In this document: positions 17,828-27,924 of the stretch, piece after piece
Layout: every line of letters starts with the position of its first letter
How positions within the stretch are numbered: the stretch's first letter is position 1
NCBI GenBank assembly: GCA_029940715.1
Contig: JAPYTU010000001.1
Span: 1-64,000, forward strand
DNA length: 64,000 nucleotides
Source of the DNA: Cytophagales bacterium
GTDB lineage: Bacteria; Bacteroidota; Bacteroidia; Cytophagales; MED-G16
Direction: 5' to 3'
The notes under the pieces: generated by a model
Told to the model about the DNA's origin: nothing
Databases searched by the model: none
The model's input: the letters and a program-made list of their open reading frames with translations, nothing else
Program-made: the position numbers and the translations under genes

Positions 17828-19213
17828 ATGAAAAAGAGAATCGAAAAAGATACATTGGGATCACTTGATGTTCCTCTCAATAAATACTGGGGAGCACAAA
17901 CACAAAGATCCTTACAAAACTTTGATATAGGATTTGAAAAAATACCTTGGGAAATTATTGAAAGTTTTGCTGTTCTTAAAATGGCTGTAGCCGAAACTAA
18001 TTGTGATTTAAATGTACTGGAAAAAGAAAAAATGAAATTAATTGTTTCTGTCTGTGAAGAAATTCTGGATGGAGAGTTAATTGATCATTTTCCTCTTTCA
18101 GTATGGCAAACCGGATCTGGAACACAAACCAATATGAACGTTAATGAAGTAATATCAAACAGAGCTCACGTAGCAACTGGAGGTAAACTTACTGACAACA
18201 AAAAAATTATACACCCTAATGATGATGTTAATAAATCACAATCTTCAAATGATACTTTTCCAACAGCAATGAATATGGCTAGTTATCACATTTTGAAAAG
18301 TTTTACATTAATTCAAGTTGAAGGCTTACACAAAGAGTTATTAAAAAAAGCTAATGAATTTAAAAATATTATAAAAATTGGAAGAACTCATTTTATGGAC
18401 GCTACACCACTTACTTTAGGAATGGAGTTTAGTGGATATGCTTCACAACTTGAACATGGAATCAAAACACTCAAAGAATCTTTTGATCATCTTTCAGAAT
18501 TAGCACTAGGCGGAACAGCAGTTGGAACCGGATTGAATACCCCAAAGGGTTATTCTAAATTAGTTGCTAAAAAAATATCTGAAATAACTGGATATAAATT
18601 TAAAACAGCAAATAATAAATTTGAAGCATTAGCAGCTAACGACGCAATGGTAAAAGCATCTGGAGCATTAAAAGCTTTAGCCGTTTCTCTAATGAAAATA
18701 TCCAATGATATTAGAATGCTTTCTTCTGGACCAAGAAGTGGTATAGGAGAAATCAATTTACCAGTAAATGAACCTGGATCTTCAATTATGCCAGGAAAAG
18801 TAAATCCAACTCAATGTGAAGCTATGACAATGGTTTGCTCTCAAGTTATTGGAAATGATGTTGCTGTTAGTATAGGAGGAATGAATGGTCAATTTGAATT
18901 AAATGTTTATAAGCCAATGATTGCTCATAACGTCTTAAATTCCGCTAGACTCATAGGTGATGCTTGCTCTTCATTTAATGTAAATTGTGTAAAAGGAATA
19001 AAAGCTAATAAAAAGATAATTAAAGAAAAAGTTGAAAAATCACTAATGTTAGTTACCGCTCTTAACAATCACATAGGTTATGAAAATGCAGCAAAAATTG
19101 CTAAAAAAGCTCATAAAGAAGGACTCACACTAAAAGAAGCTGCCTTAAAATTAAAGCTAGTTTCTGCATCAGATTTTGACAAATGGGTTAATCCTAAAAA
19201 GATGATTGGTTAA
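17828..19213 (+). CDS. fumC: Fumarate hydratase class II
   Basis: A 461-residue class II fumarase, interconverting fumarate and malate in the TCA cycle. The superfamily signature [16 protein letters not shown] lies near residues 316-331, with [13 protein letters not shown] and [13 protein letters not shown] earlier forming the active site with the catalytic HSS-region [13 protein letters not shown]. The ATG at 17828 is preferred over 17807 because conserved sequence begins directly after it ([11 protein letters not shown]). It has the normal class II length. The next gene, map, starts within 10 bases of its stop. Confidence 0.96.
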   Translation: MKKRIEKDTLGSLDVPLNKYWGAQTQRSLQNFDIGFEKIPWEIIESFAVLKMAVAETNCDLNVLEKEKMKLIVSVCEEILDGELIDHFPLSVWQTGSGTQTNMNVNEVISNRAHVATGGKLTDNKKIIHPNDDVNKSQSSNDTFPTAMNMASYHILKSFTLIQVEGLHKELLKKANEFKNIIKIGRTHFMDATPLTLGMEFSGYASQLEHGIKTLKESFDHLSELALGGTAVGTGLNTPKGYSKLVAKKISEITGYKFKTANNKFEALAANDAMVKASGALKALAVSLMKISNDIRMLSSGPRSGIGEINLPVNEPGSSIMPGKVNPTQCEAMTMVCSQVIGNDVAVSIGGMNGQFELNVYKPMIAHNVLNSARLIGDACSSFNVNCVKGIKANKKIIKEKVEKSLMLVTALNNHIGYENAAKIAKKAHKEGLTLKEAALKLKLVSASDFDKWVNPKKMIG

Positions 19214-19222
19214 TTGGGATTG

Positions 19223-19990
19223 ATGATACCATATAAGACTTTAGAAGAAATTGAATTAGTTAGAGAAAGCGCACAACTAGTTTCAAAAACATTAGGTGAA
19301 TTAAAAAATTATATTGTTCCTGGAGCTCTTCCTATTGATCTTGATAAAATTGCCGAAACATTTATTAGAGACAATAAAGCTACTCCTGGTTTTTTAGGTC
19401 TCTATGATTTCCCAAACTCACTTTGTGTTTCTATAAATGAAGAAGTTGTACATGGAATTCCAGGAAATAAACCATTACAAAATGGGGATATAATTTCGAT
19501 TGATTGTGGTGTTTTAAAAAATAATTTTTATGGTGATCACGCATATACCTTTGAAGTAGGAGAAGTGAGCAATGAAATAAAGAAATTATTAGAAGTAACT
19601 AAAGAATCCCTCTATAAAGGAATAAAAAAATTAAAAGTAGGAAACAAAATTGGAGATGTAAGTCATGAAATTCAATCCTATACAGAAAGTTTTGGGTATG
19701 GTGTTGTTAGAGAATTAGTTGGACACGGTCTTGGTAAAAATATGCACGAAGATCCCGAAATACCAAATTACGGATTAAAAAATACTGGACCAAAAATTCA
19801 AAATGGACTTGTTGTTGCTATTGAACCAATGATAAACTTAGGTACTAAAGACATTCTTCAACTTAATGATGGGTGGACCGTAATAACTAAAGACAAAAAA
19901 CCTTCAGCTCATTTTGAACATAATGTTGCTGTAATAAATGGTAAGCCAAATATATTATCATCTTTTGATTACATAGAATCTATACATTAG
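19223..19990 (+). CDS. map: Type I methionine aminopeptidase
   Basis: A 255-residue cytoplasmic dimetal enzyme removing the initiator methionine from new proteins. Metal ligands are visible in order: IDCGV (Asp), YGDHAYTF (Asp), GHGLGKNMHEDP (His), IEPMI (Glu) and the final FEHNVAV (Glu). No N-terminal SH3-binding or zinc-finger extension. The ATG at 19223 (MIPYKTLEEIELVRES) is chosen over the TTG at 19214 that directly abuts the fumC stop. Likely co-transcribed with fumC. Its 3' end overlaps the convergent GH3-family gene by 11 bases. Confidence 0.96.
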   Translation: MIPYKTLEEIELVRESAQLVSKTLGELKNYIVPGALPIDLDKIAETFIRDNKATPGFLGLYDFPNSLCVSINEEVVHGIPGNKPLQNGDIISIDCGVLKNNFYGDHAYTFEVGEVSNEIKKLLEVTKESLYKGIKKLKVGNKIGDVSHEIQSYTESFGYGVVRELVGHGLGKNMHEDPEIPNYGLKNTGPKIQNGLVVAIEPMINLGTKDILQLNDGWTVITKDKKPSAHFEHNVAVINGKPNILSSFDYIESIH

Positions 19991-21488
19991 AAATAATTTT
20001 TAAAATATCATCTAAATATTTTCTATTATTTGCAAGCCTAGGAATCTTATTTTGCCCTCCCAACATATTCTTTTTCTTTAACCATTTATCAAATGTGCCC
20101 GAATGTAATATTTTAATTTGAGGTATTTCTAAAGCAAGATCTTTATATCTTTTTGCCTCATAATCTGAATTTAAATTTTTTAATTCAGTATCTAGAGAAT
20201 GCGCAAAGTCTTTAAGATTTTTTGGTGGAGAGAGAAATTCTATAAACCATTCGTGTCTGCCTTTTTTGTTACCAGAAATATAAATCGGACCAGCAGTATA
20301 ATTATAAACCGAAGTTTTGTGTTTTTTACACGCTAATTCCATAGCAGTATCTGCATTTTCAATAATTAATTCTTCTCCAAAAGCATTAATAAAATGTTTT
20401 GTTCTGCCTGAAATTTTAATTCTATATGGATTAACAGAGTAAAATCTAATTGTATCTCCTATCCTATACCTCCACAGCCCTGAATTTGTGGTAATTATTA
20501 ATGCGTAATTTGATCCAACATTCACATTGGATAAATCCACCACTTCTTTAGTTTCTGTATTTTCAAATTCATAAAAAATTCCATGATCGGTAAATAAAAG
20601 CATTTCTTCTTTTCCTGGATTATCCTGAACAGCAAAAAATCCTTCTGAAGCATTATATGTTTCCAAATACCTCATTCTATTTGATGGTATTAATTCCCTA
20701 AACAAATCTTTATATGGTTGAAAAGAAACCGCTCCATGTATAAACAATTCTAAATTTGGCCAAACTTCTAATATGTTTTGTGATTTTGTTGTTTTTAAAA
20801 TTTCTTTAATCAAAACTATAGTCCAAGTAGGAACCCCTGAAATATTTGTAATGTTTTGCTTAGAGGTTATTAAGGCCATTTTTTTTAATTTATTTTCCCA
20901 CTCAGGCATCATTGCAACATCTAAGCTTGGAGTTCTAAATAACCGTGCCCAAAAAGGAAGATTCTTCATCAAAACAGCAGAAATATCCCCAGTAAATAAT
21001 CGCTCAGCATTACCAATTGGATTAATTTGTTTGCTTCCCCCTAAAGCCAAAGATTTTCCATCAAATAAATTTGAAGAATTGTGGTTACTTAAATAAATAG
21101 AAAGCATATCAATCCCAGCTTTGTAATGTCCATGATTTAATGCCGTTTGTGAAACGGGTATAAATTTACTTTTATCGTTTGTAGTGCCCGAAGATTTAGC
21201 GAACCATTTTATTTTTTCAGGCCACAATACATTTTCTTCTCCAGATAAAACTTTTTTTATTTCTGGATAAAATTCTTCATAATTGACAATAGGAACTGAT
21301 TCAGAAAAATCCTTATAATTAATAAGATTATTAAAACTGTATCTTATTCCATAAGAAGTTTTTTTAGAAAATAAAAGAAGCTTTTTTAATATTTTTTTTT
21401 GAAGATCTATAGGATTTTTTCGAAAATTATCAACTTTTCTGTTTCTAGAGCTTAAGTATAATTTAGCCCCTAATGTAAGCATCCCCAT
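19980..21488 (-). CDS. GH3 auxin-responsive-promoter family acyl-adenylating enzyme
   Basis: A 502-residue member of the GH3 family, an ANL-superfamily branch that in plants conjugates acyl acids to amino acids after adenylation. Seen here: KWFAKSSGTTNDKSKFIPVS (about 70-89, phosphate loop), YNASEGFFAVQDN (about 281-293), LWRYRIGDTIRF (about 337-348) and the C-terminal HEWFIEF and LGGQNKIPRL blocks. Bacterial GH3 proteins are frequent in Bacteroidota but their substrates are not established. It begins 2 bases after lptB stops, so it is probably in an operon with lptB. Confidence 0.85.
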   Translation of the reverse strand: MGMLTLGAKLYLSSRNRKVDNFRKNPIDLQKKILKKLLLFSKKTSYGIRYSFNNLINYKDFSESVPIVNYEEFYPEIKKVLSGEENVLWPEKIKWFAKSSGTTNDKSKFIPVSQTALNHGHYKAGIDMLSIYLSNHNSSNLFDGKSLALGGSKQINPIGNAERLFTGDISAVLMKNLPFWARLFRTPSLDVAMMPEWENKLKKMALITSKQNITNISGVPTWTIVLIKEILKTTKSQNILEVWPNLELFIHGAVSFQPYKDLFRELIPSNRMRYLETYNASEGFFAVQDNPGKEEMLLFTDHGIFYEFENTETKEVVDLSNVNVGSNYALIITTNSGLWRYRIGDTIRFYSVNPYRIKISGRTKHFINAFGEELIIENADTAMELACKKHKTSVYNYTAGPIYISGNKKGRHEWFIEFLSPPKNLKDFAHSLDTELKNLNSDYEAKRYKDLALEIPQIKILHSGTFDKWLKKKNMLGGQNKIPRLANNRKYLDDILKIISNV

Positions 21489-21490
21489 TA

Positions 21491-22234
21491 TTATAATTTA
21501 CGTTTCAATTCGAAATTTTTTCCTAAGTACAATTTTCTAACTTGATCATCTGAGGCAAGCTCTTCAGAAGTGCCAGATTTTAAAAGACGTCCTTCAAACA
21601 TTAAATATGATCGATCTGTAATAGATAAGGTTTCTCCAACATTATGGTCGGTTATTAATATTCCTATATTTTTTTGTTTTAACTTAGAAATTATACTTTG
21701 AATTTCTTCTACCGCAATCGGATCTACTCCAGCAAAAGGCTCATCTAATAAAATAAAATTTGGCTCTGTTGCAAGCGCTCTAGCAATTTCTGTTCTTCTT
21801 CTTTCACCGCCAGATAAAACCTTTCCCATATAATTTCTAATATTAACTAAACCAAATTCATTTAATAATTTTTCTGTTCTTTCTAACTGATCCTCTTTTG
21901 AAATCCCTTGATTTTCTAATACTGCAAGAATATTATCTTCTACAGATAAATTTCTAAATACTGAGGCTTCCTGCGCTAAATACCCAATACCTTTTCTTGC
22001 TCTTTTATACATTGGTAATTTAGTAATATCATTATCTCCAATGTAGACAAACCCAGAATCAGACTTAATTAATCCAACAATTATATAAAAAGAAGTTGTT
22101 TTACCAGCACCATTAGGCCCCAAAAGGCCAACAATTTCACCTTGCTTTACATTTAAAGAAACGTCATCAACAACTTTTTTTGAACCGTAAGTTTTAGAAA
22201 TAGAACTAGCAAATAGAGATAATTTTTTTATCAT
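21491..22234 (-). CDS. lptB: LPS export ABC transporter ATPase LptB
   Basis: A 247-residue ABC ATPase that drives lipopolysaccharide extraction from the inner membrane with LptFGC. Walker A GPNGAGKTT (residues 39-47), Q-loop LAQEASVFRNL, signature LSGGERRR, Walker B ILLDEPFAGVDP and switch His in ITDHNV all fit LptB; the sequences EASVF and ERRRTEIARAL are typical of this subfamily. First gene of a two-gene minus-strand unit with the GH3-like gene, divergent from the VTT-domain gene across 66 bases. Confidence 0.93.
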   Translation of the reverse strand: MIKKLSLFASSISKTYGSKKVVDDVSLNVKQGEIVGLLGPNGAGKTTSFYIIVGLIKSDSGFVYIGDNDITKLPMYKRARKGIGYLAQEASVFRNLSVEDNILAVLENQGISKEDQLERTEKLLNEFGLVNIRNYMGKVLSGGERRRTEIARALATEPNFILLDEPFAGVDPIAVEEIQSIISKLKQKNIGILITDHNVGETLSITDRSYLMFEGRLLKSGTSEELASDDQVRKLYLGKNFELKRKL

Positions 22235-22300
22235 ATAACAAAAATATATATATTTAGTTTATATATTCAGGCTAATTTAATGATACCCTAAAATTTAACA

Positions 22301-22879
22301 ATGTTAAGAAGAAATAAAGTTCGTCTTTTCTTTTTTTTAAAAAATTTTATTAGAGGTTTAATCTTTTTTGCAATAGCTATTCTTTTCTATAAATTAATTT
22401 TTAGATATTTTGATTTGATGGATGCTGAAAACATTTTATCATTTGATTTATCTACATCAGTTGTTTTTATTTTATCTTTCTTTTCAGAATTAATTTTTGG
22501 ACTAATTCCTCCCGAACTATTCATGATTTGGTTAATTACTACTAAATCATTAGACCTATATCCGTATTTTATTGTTGCTCTTGCTTGTCTTTCATATTGT
22601 GCTGGATTTATAGCATTTTTGTTTGGAAAATATTTGCATAAAACCTGGCTTTATGAAATAATGAAAAAATATGTAATAGGAAAATATGAGAAAAAAATTA
22701 ATTTATATGGATGGCTTGTTATTATTGTTGCTGCCTTAACACCACTTCCTTTTTCTGCAACTTGTGCAGTTGTTGGAGCAGTAGGATTTAATAAAAACAA
22801 ATTTTTATATTATGCTTTAGCTAGATTTATAAGATATGCCCTATACTCATATTTGATATGGCTAGCACATCCATTTTAA
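22301..22879 (+). CDS. VTT/DedA-like membrane protein
   Basis: A 192-residue integral membrane protein with about five hydrophobic segments. The block SELIFGLIPPELFMIWL (about 62-78) and ALTPLPFSATCAVVGAVGFNKNKFLYYALARFIRY (about 147-181; glycine/proline-rich turn then Arg) fit the VTT (DedA/SNARE-associated) fold, members of which move or flip lipids. The match is by motif pattern only, so the precise family is tentative. It stands alone on the plus strand and overlaps the convergent cysteine desulfurase gene by 4 bases. Confidence 0.7.
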   Translation: MLRRNKVRLFFFLKNFIRGLIFFAIAILFYKLIFRYFDLMDAENILSFDLSTSVVFILSFFSELIFGLIPPELFMIWLITTKSLDLYPYFIVALACLSYCAGFIAFLFGKYLHKTWLYEIMKKYVIGKYEKKINLYGWLVIIVAALTPLPFSATCAVVGAVGFNKNKFLYYALARFIRYALYSYLIWLAHPF

Positions 22880-24009
22880 AGATTTTTTATTTCCATTATT
22901 TTATCAACCACATAGTCAACCTCATCAATTGTATTGTTCTTACTGAATGAAAATCTTACAGAAACATGCTTTTTGTGATGTTGAATTTCTTGAAGGACGT
23001 GAGAACCAGCATCTGATCCACTTGTGCAAGCGCTCCCTGCAGAAGCAGAAATATTATTAATATCAAGATTAAATAAAAACATTTGTTGATCTTCTATGTC
23101 TGGTATTGCTACATTTAAAACGGTATATAAACTATTATTTAAATTGGCAGACTCTCCATTAAACTTTATGTTTTGAATTTTAGACTTAAGTCCATTTATC
23201 ATTCTTTGTTTTAATTCTAAAATATACTTTTTGTGATTTTCAAGATTTGAATCAGCTAATTCTAACGCTTCAGCAAGACCAACAATACCATATACATTTT
23301 CGGTTCCTCCCCTCATATTTCTTTCCTGAGATCCACCATGAATAAAAGGAGATATTTTTTGAGATTTATTTAAATATAAAAACCCAATACCTTTAGGTCC
23401 ATGGAATTTATGAGCAGACCCTACTATTCCATGTGCTCCAAGTTTAACAAGATCGAAATTATAATGGGCAACAGTTTGAACGGTATCAGAATGAAAGATA
23501 ACTCTCATATCATTACATAAATCTGCAACAATATTAATATCCAAAATATTACCAATTTCATTATTTCCGTGCATCAAACTCACAAGACTATTTGGATATT
23601 TGTTAAGTTTATTTTCTAAATCAGACATATCAAAAGATCCTTTTTCATTTATTTTAAGATATTCTATGTTTATATTTTTTATCTGTTTTAAATATTCCGC
23701 ACAATGTAAAACCGCATGATGTTCTATTTTTGTAGTAATAAAAGTATTTATGTTTTTCTCAAGAAATGTGTTAATAAGAAATGTGTTATTTGCTTCCGTA
23801 CCTCCTGAGGTGAAAAATATTTCTCCTGGGTCACAATTTAAAATATCAGCAACTTTTGATCTTGATTTTTCAATAGCAGATTTAACTTTTCTCCCTTTTT
23901 GATGAATAGATGATGGATTTCCAAAATTATCACCCATATAAGGCAACATTTTTTCCAAAACAAAACTATCTAATGGAGTTGTTGCTGCATTATCAAAATA
24001 GACATTCAT
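22876..24009 (-). CDS. Cysteine desulfurase (NifS/IscS type)
   Basis: A 377-residue PLP enzyme releasing sulfur from cysteine as a persulfide for Fe-S clusters or thiolated cofactors. The Schiff-base lysine is K201 in GSAHKFHGPKG and the catalytic cysteine C328 in SASAGSACTSGS; cofactor contacts are in SGGTEANNT and HHAVLH. The catalytic loop length is of the group I (NifS/IscS) kind, not SufS. It overlaps the end of glmM by 4 bases and is last in a three-gene minus-strand unit with glmM and a Cys-rich membrane protein. No IscU or IscA gene adjoins it. Confidence 0.94.
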   Translation of the reverse strand: MNVYFDNAATTPLDSFVLEKMLPYMGDNFGNPSSIHQKGRKVKSAIEKSRSKVADILNCDPGEIFFTSGGTEANNTFLINTFLEKNINTFITTKIEHHAVLHCAEYLKQIKNINIEYLKINEKGSFDMSDLENKLNKYPNSLVSLMHGNNEIGNILDINIVADLCNDMRVIFHSDTVQTVAHYNFDLVKLGAHGIVGSAHKFHGPKGIGFLYLNKSQKISPFIHGGSQERNMRGGTENVYGIVGLAEALELADSNLENHKKYILELKQRMINGLKSKIQNIKFNGESANLNNSLYTVLNVAIPDIEDQQMFLFNLDINNISASAGSACTSGSDAGSHVLQEIQHHKKHVSVRFSFSKNNTIDEVDYVVDKIMEIKNL

Positions 24010-25376
24010 ATTAACTGCAATTTAGACATAATTTCTTTTGCTAATCTTGAAGCTTCCTTCAAACTTACAGCCTCTGCAATAACACGTATAACAGGCTCAG
24101 TATTGGATTTTCTTACATGAACCCATGAATTATGAAAATCAATTCTTATACCATCAATAGTTGTTATTTTGCATTTTAAATATTCTTGTTTAAAAAACTC
24201 GAGAACATTTTTAATGTTGCCATCAAAATTTAATTTTTTCTTAACTATTGAAAACTGGGGTAACGTTTTTTTAAGTGCAGAAAGAGGAATATTTCTTTCC
24301 GCTAGCAAGGAAAGTATCAAAACAATACCTATCAACGAATCTCTCCCATAATGAGTTTTTGGATAAATAACACCTCCATTCCCTTCACCTCCAATAATAG
24401 CATTTTCTTTTTTCATTTTTTCAACAACATTAATCTCTCCTACCGCAGAAGTATAATAAATGCCCCCATGTTTTTCCGTTATAACTTTTAGAGCTAAAGA
24501 AGAGGATAAATTTGAACAAGTATTATTAGAGTCCGATGAACTTAAAACAAATTCTGCAGCTGCCACTAAAGTATATTCTTCACCAAAAGGTATTCCTTTT
24601 TCATCTATTAAACATAATCTGTCTGCGTCCGGATCAACAACTATGCCTACATCATATTTTCCCTTCTTAATTTTATCACATATTCTTATAATGTTTTCTG
24701 GTATTGGTTCTGGGTTATGAGCAAATTTTCCATTAGGAATACAATTAATTTTTTTAATATTATCTACCCCTATTTTTTTTAACAAATTAGGAATTGCCGT
24801 CCCTCCAACTGAGTTAATACCATCTACTAAAACAGAAAATTTCTTTTTTCTAATTTTTTCAATATTCAAAAATTCTTGAGATAAAATTAAATTTACATGA
24901 TCTTTTAAAGCATCTTCATAGATTGAATATTTCCCTTTTTTATTAACCTTCTTAGAGATTTTTCTTGCAGTTGATTCATCAATTATTTTTTCAACCATTT
25001 TCGGAGACAAAAACTCTCCCTGATCGCTAAGAAGCTTCAAAGCATTCCATTTTTCATCATTGTGACTTGCGGATATCATTATTCCACCAGAAACTTGAAG
25101 ATTTTTTACCGATATACCTAATGTGGGCATCGTCACCAACCCAAGATCTACAACATTAATCCCTTCATTTAAAAGTGTATTAGAAACTAATTTAGAAATT
25201 CGTTTACCAGATTTTCGTGCATCTCTTCCTAGAATAACACTCTTTGTTTTTGATTTTAAAATTACCTCATGTACATATGCTAAACTGAATTGAATAATAT
25301 CTATATCAGACAAAGACTCTCCAGGTATATTTTCTAAAGTTCCCCTTATACCAGAAATAGATTTTATAAGAACCAT
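24006..25376 (-). CDS. glmM: Phosphoglucosamine mutase
   Basis: A 456-residue alpha-D-phosphohexomutase, expected to convert glucosamine 6-phosphate to glucosamine 1-phosphate for UDP-GlcNAc and hence peptidoglycan and LPS synthesis. The phosphoserine loop is ISASHND (catalytic Ser104), the metal loop DPDADR (residues 248-253), the sugar loop GGEGNGGVI, and the phosphate-binding RKSNTEPVIRV near the C-terminus. The sequence GGIMISASHNDEKWNALK is the Bacteroidota GlmM form; phosphomannomutase/phosphoglucomutase activity cannot be excluded by eye. Middle gene of the unit, one base after the Cys-rich gene and overlapping the desulfurase. Confidence 0.9.
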   Translation of the reverse strand: MVLIKSISGIRGTLENIPGESLSDIDIIQFSLAYVHEVILKSKTKSVILGRDARKSGKRISKLVSNTLLNEGINVVDLGLVTMPTLGISVKNLQVSGGIMISASHNDEKWNALKLLSDQGEFLSPKMVEKIIDESTARKISKKVNKKGKYSIYEDALKDHVNLILSQEFLNIEKIRKKKFSVLVDGINSVGGTAIPNLLKKIGVDNIKKINCIPNGKFAHNPEPIPENIIRICDKIKKGKYDVGIVVDPDADRLCLIDEKGIPFGEEYTLVAAAEFVLSSSDSNNTCSNLSSSLALKVITEKHGGIYYTSAVGEINVVEKMKKENAIIGGEGNGGVIYPKTHYGRDSLIGIVLILSLLAERNIPLSALKKTLPQFSIVKKKLNFDGNIKNVLEFFKQEYLKCKITTIDGIRIDFHNSWVHVRKSNTEPVIRVIAEAVSLKEASRLAKEIMSKLQLI

Positions 25377-25574
25377 TTATTTTGATTTTTTACAGTCTCC
25401 TCCAGGCATCACAACCTTACCACAATAATCACAAGCTTCTCCTTCAAGATTCATAACACGATTTTGTGAAGCACAGGTTCCTTTAAACTCTCCATTCTTT
25501 AATAAAATCATTCTTAGAGAAAGTGCTATAAAAAAGAAAGCTACAATTACTATAGCAAGTATTGTTGTTGTCAT
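25377..25574 (-). CDS. Small Cys-rich single-pass membrane protein (NqrM-like)
   Basis: A 65-residue protein with an N-terminal transmembrane segment (about residues 3-22) and a Cys-rich tail: GTCASQN, GEACDYCGK and GGDCKK, five cysteines that could bind a metal or Fe-S centre. The pattern resembles the DUF539/NqrM family, which helps mature the iron centre of Na+-translocating NADH:quinone reductase, and a related Bacteroidota family usually called membrane or secreted protein. It is first in an operon with glmM and the cysteine desulfurase, a suggestive context for Fe-S chemistry. The NqrM link is inference. Confidence 0.75.
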   Translation of the reverse strand: MTTTILAIVIVAFFFIALSLRMILLKNGEFKGTCASQNRVMNLEGEACDYCGKVVMPGGDCKKSK

Positions 25575-25602
25575 AATTGTAAAGTTATTAAATCAGTTGT
25601 TT

Positions 25603-25621
25603 ATCTTTAATTAATAAAGAT
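25603..25621. promoter_or_regulatory. Inverted repeat in divergent promoter region
   Basis: ATCTTTA-ATTAA-TAAAGAT: 7-bp perfect arms with a 5-base centre, lying in the 63-base gap between the divergent Cys-rich gene/glmM unit and mazG. The position would let one regulator act on both directions. It is AT-rich, so chance is not excluded. Confidence 0.3.
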
Positions 25622-25637
25622 TTTATTTAAATGCAAT

Positions 25638-26414
25638 ATGGAAAAAGTCAAATCCTCTCTTAATACCCTTATCGAAATAATGAATGAACTAAGAGAAAAA
25701 TGTCCGTGGGACAAAAAACAAACAATGGAAAGCTTAAGAGAAAAAACAATCGAAGAAGTATATGAATTATCTGAAGCTATTATTAATAATGATAAAAAAA
25801 ACATTGAGGAAGAATTAGGAGATCTTCTTCTCCATATAGTTTTCTATGCTAAGATTGGCTCTGAAAAAAAACAATTTACTCTTAATTCTATTATAAATAC
25901 ATTAATAATAAAACTCAAAAAAAGACACCCACATGTTTATGGAAAATTAATAATTAATAGCATTAAAGAAGTAGAAGAAAATTGGGAAAAAATAAAAAAG
26001 AAAGAAAAAAAATACAAAAATGTTTTAGAAAATATACCAAAGAGCCTACCCCCTGTAACTAAATCTATGCGCATACAAAAAAAAGTTCGTGCTGTTGGGT
26101 TTGACTGGGATAACAGAGAACAAGTTATGGAAAAATTTGAAGAAGAAATTATAGAAATGAAAAACGAAATTAGAAAAATAAATAATATTGAAAAAATAAA
26201 AGATGAAATAGGAGATGTCTTTTTTTCTCTAATAAACTACTCAAGATTTATTGGAATAGACCCCGAAGAAGCACTAGAAAAAACAAACACAAAATTTATA
26301 AAAAGATTTAAATATTTAGAAAACAAAGTAAAAAAAGAAGGTAAAGACTTAATGAAAATGAATTTAAGTGAAATGAACAAATATTGGAATAAATCAAAAA
26401 AAGAAACCGTCTAA
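25638..26414 (+). CDS. mazG: Nucleoside triphosphate pyrophosphohydrolase MazG
   Basis: A 258-residue two-domain MazG that hydrolyses NTPs and dNTPs to monophosphates and pyrophosphate, a house-cleaning role. Both repeats carry the EExxE...ExxD metal motif: EEVYELSEAI with EEELGDLL (about residues 38-66) and EEEIIEMKNE with IKDEIGDVFFS (about 168-198). CPWDKKQT near residue 19 is the usual N-terminal block. The length is normal. It diverges from the glmM unit and precedes radA by 43 bases. Confidence 0.93.
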   Translation: MEKVKSSLNTLIEIMNELREKCPWDKKQTMESLREKTIEEVYELSEAIINNDKKNIEEELGDLLLHIVFYAKIGSEKKQFTLNSIINTLIIKLKKRHPHVYGKLIINSIKEVEENWEKIKKKEKKYKNVLENIPKSLPPVTKSMRIQKKVRAVGFDWDNREQVMEKFEEEIIEMKNEIRKINNIEKIKDEIGDVFFSLINYSRFIGIDPEEALEKTNTKFIKRFKYLENKVKKEGKDLMKMNLSEMNKYWNKSKKETV

Positions 26415-26457
26415 AAAATAGTTTTTTAATATTTAACTTAAAGAATTAATTTAAAAA

Positions 26458-27831
26458 ATGAAAAAAACATTAACAGAGTTTGTCTGTTCTTCATGCGGTT
26501 ACACATCACCTAAATGGTTAGGGAAATGTCCAGGGTGTGATGAATGGAATTCATTAATGGAAGAAACCAAAACAAATAAACAAACCGATACAGTTTTATG
26601 GTCTGATAAAATTTTACAAAAAGAACGACCAATTAATATTAAAAAAATTGTCTCTTCTAAAATAGATAGAATAATAACTAAAGACAAAGAGCTAAATAGA
26701 GTCTTGGGAGGAGGTATTGTTCCAGGTTCTGTCATTTTAATTGGAGGAGAGCCTGGTATTGGAAAATCGACACTAATGCTACAAATCACCCTATCTCTAG
26801 AGATAGAAAAAAGTTTATATGTTTCGGGAGAGGAAAGCAAAGAACAAATTAAACTAAGAAGCGAAAGGCTAGGAGAAAAAAATGATAATTGTTTTGTGCT
26901 TACAGAAACAAATTTAGAAAACATTTTAACAATACTTAAAAAATCAAAACCAGACATTTTAATTATTGATTCTATTCAAACAATGAAGAAACAAACTATT
27001 GATGCGACCCCAGGAAGTATATCTCAAATTAGAGAATGTGCGCATGAATTAATAATATATGCAAAAAAAAATAGTATTCCTGTTTTTCTTATTGGACATA
27101 TTACAAAAGACGGTATAATAGCTGGACCTAAAGTTTTAGAACACATGGTAGATACTGTAATAATTTTTGAAGGTGATAGACATTTATCCTATAGAATCAT
27201 AAGGACTCAAAAAAATAGATTTGGACCAACAAACGAACTAGGAATTTATGAAATGAATTCTAAAGGACTCAGGCAAGTTTCAAACCCGTCAGAAATATTA
27301 ATTTCTCAAAAAGACGCATCATTAAGTGGAGTTTCTATTGGTAGTGTTATGGAAGGTAATCGCACACTTTTATTAGAGGTCCAAGCTTTAGTTTGTACAT
27401 CTAATTACAGCACACCCCAAAGAAGTTCAACTGGCTTTAACTTAAAAAGATTAAATATGTTAATAGCTGTATTAGAAAAAAGAGGTGGATTAAAAGTGAA
27501 CAATCAAGATGTATTTATAAATATTGCCGGAGGAATTAACATTAACGATCCTTCTGCAGATCTAGCTTTATGTTTCGCAATAATATCGTCTTACAAAGAA
27601 GTTGCTATAAGTAATAAAATGTGTTTTTGTGGTGAAGTTGGATTAAATGGTGAAATTAGATCTATAGGAAAAATTGAATCAAGAATAGCAGAAGCAGAAA
27701 AATTAGGTTTCTCAGAAATTATTATATCAAAATACAATACTGAACATATTGAAAAAAAGAATTATTCTATTAAAATAACAGGATTTGAAAAACTTTCTGA
27801 TGCATACTCATACGTCATTAAAAATTCTTAA
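26458..27831 (+). CDS. radA: DNA repair protein RadA
   Basis: A 457-residue RecA-like helicase that helps branch migration during recombination. Order of domains: C4 zinc finger (C10, C13, C24, C27), RecA ATPase with Walker A GGEPGIGKST (residues 96-105), the RadA-specific KNRFG motif (TQKNRFGP), and a C-terminal Lon-like domain with SADLALCFAI and FCGEVGLNGEIR. Complete and of usual length. A 142-base gap with a promoter-like element separates it from rluD. Confidence 0.96.
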   Translation: MKKTLTEFVCSSCGYTSPKWLGKCPGCDEWNSLMEETKTNKQTDTVLWSDKILQKERPINIKKIVSSKIDRIITKDKELNRVLGGGIVPGSVILIGGEPGIGKSTLMLQITLSLEIEKSLYVSGEESKEQIKLRSERLGEKNDNCFVLTETNLENILTILKKSKPDILIIDSIQTMKKQTIDATPGSISQIRECAHELIIYAKKNSIPVFLIGHITKDGIIAGPKVLEHMVDTVIIFEGDRHLSYRIIRTQKNRFGPTNELGIYEMNSKGLRQVSNPSEILISQKDASLSGVSIGSVMEGNRTLLLEVQALVCTSNYSTPQRSSTGFNLKRLNMLIAVLEKRGGLKVNNQDVFINIAGGININDPSADLALCFAIISSYKEVAISNKMCFCGEVGLNGEIRSIGKIESRIAEAEKLGFSEIIISKYNTEHIEKKNYSIKITGFEKLSDAYSYVIKNS

Positions 27832-27924
27832 TCTTATATCATAAGTCTTGTTAAATCCTGTTATTCCTTATAATACTCGCATATGTAAAAAACAATGCTT
27901 TTTCCTTTTTTTAAATAAATTTTC

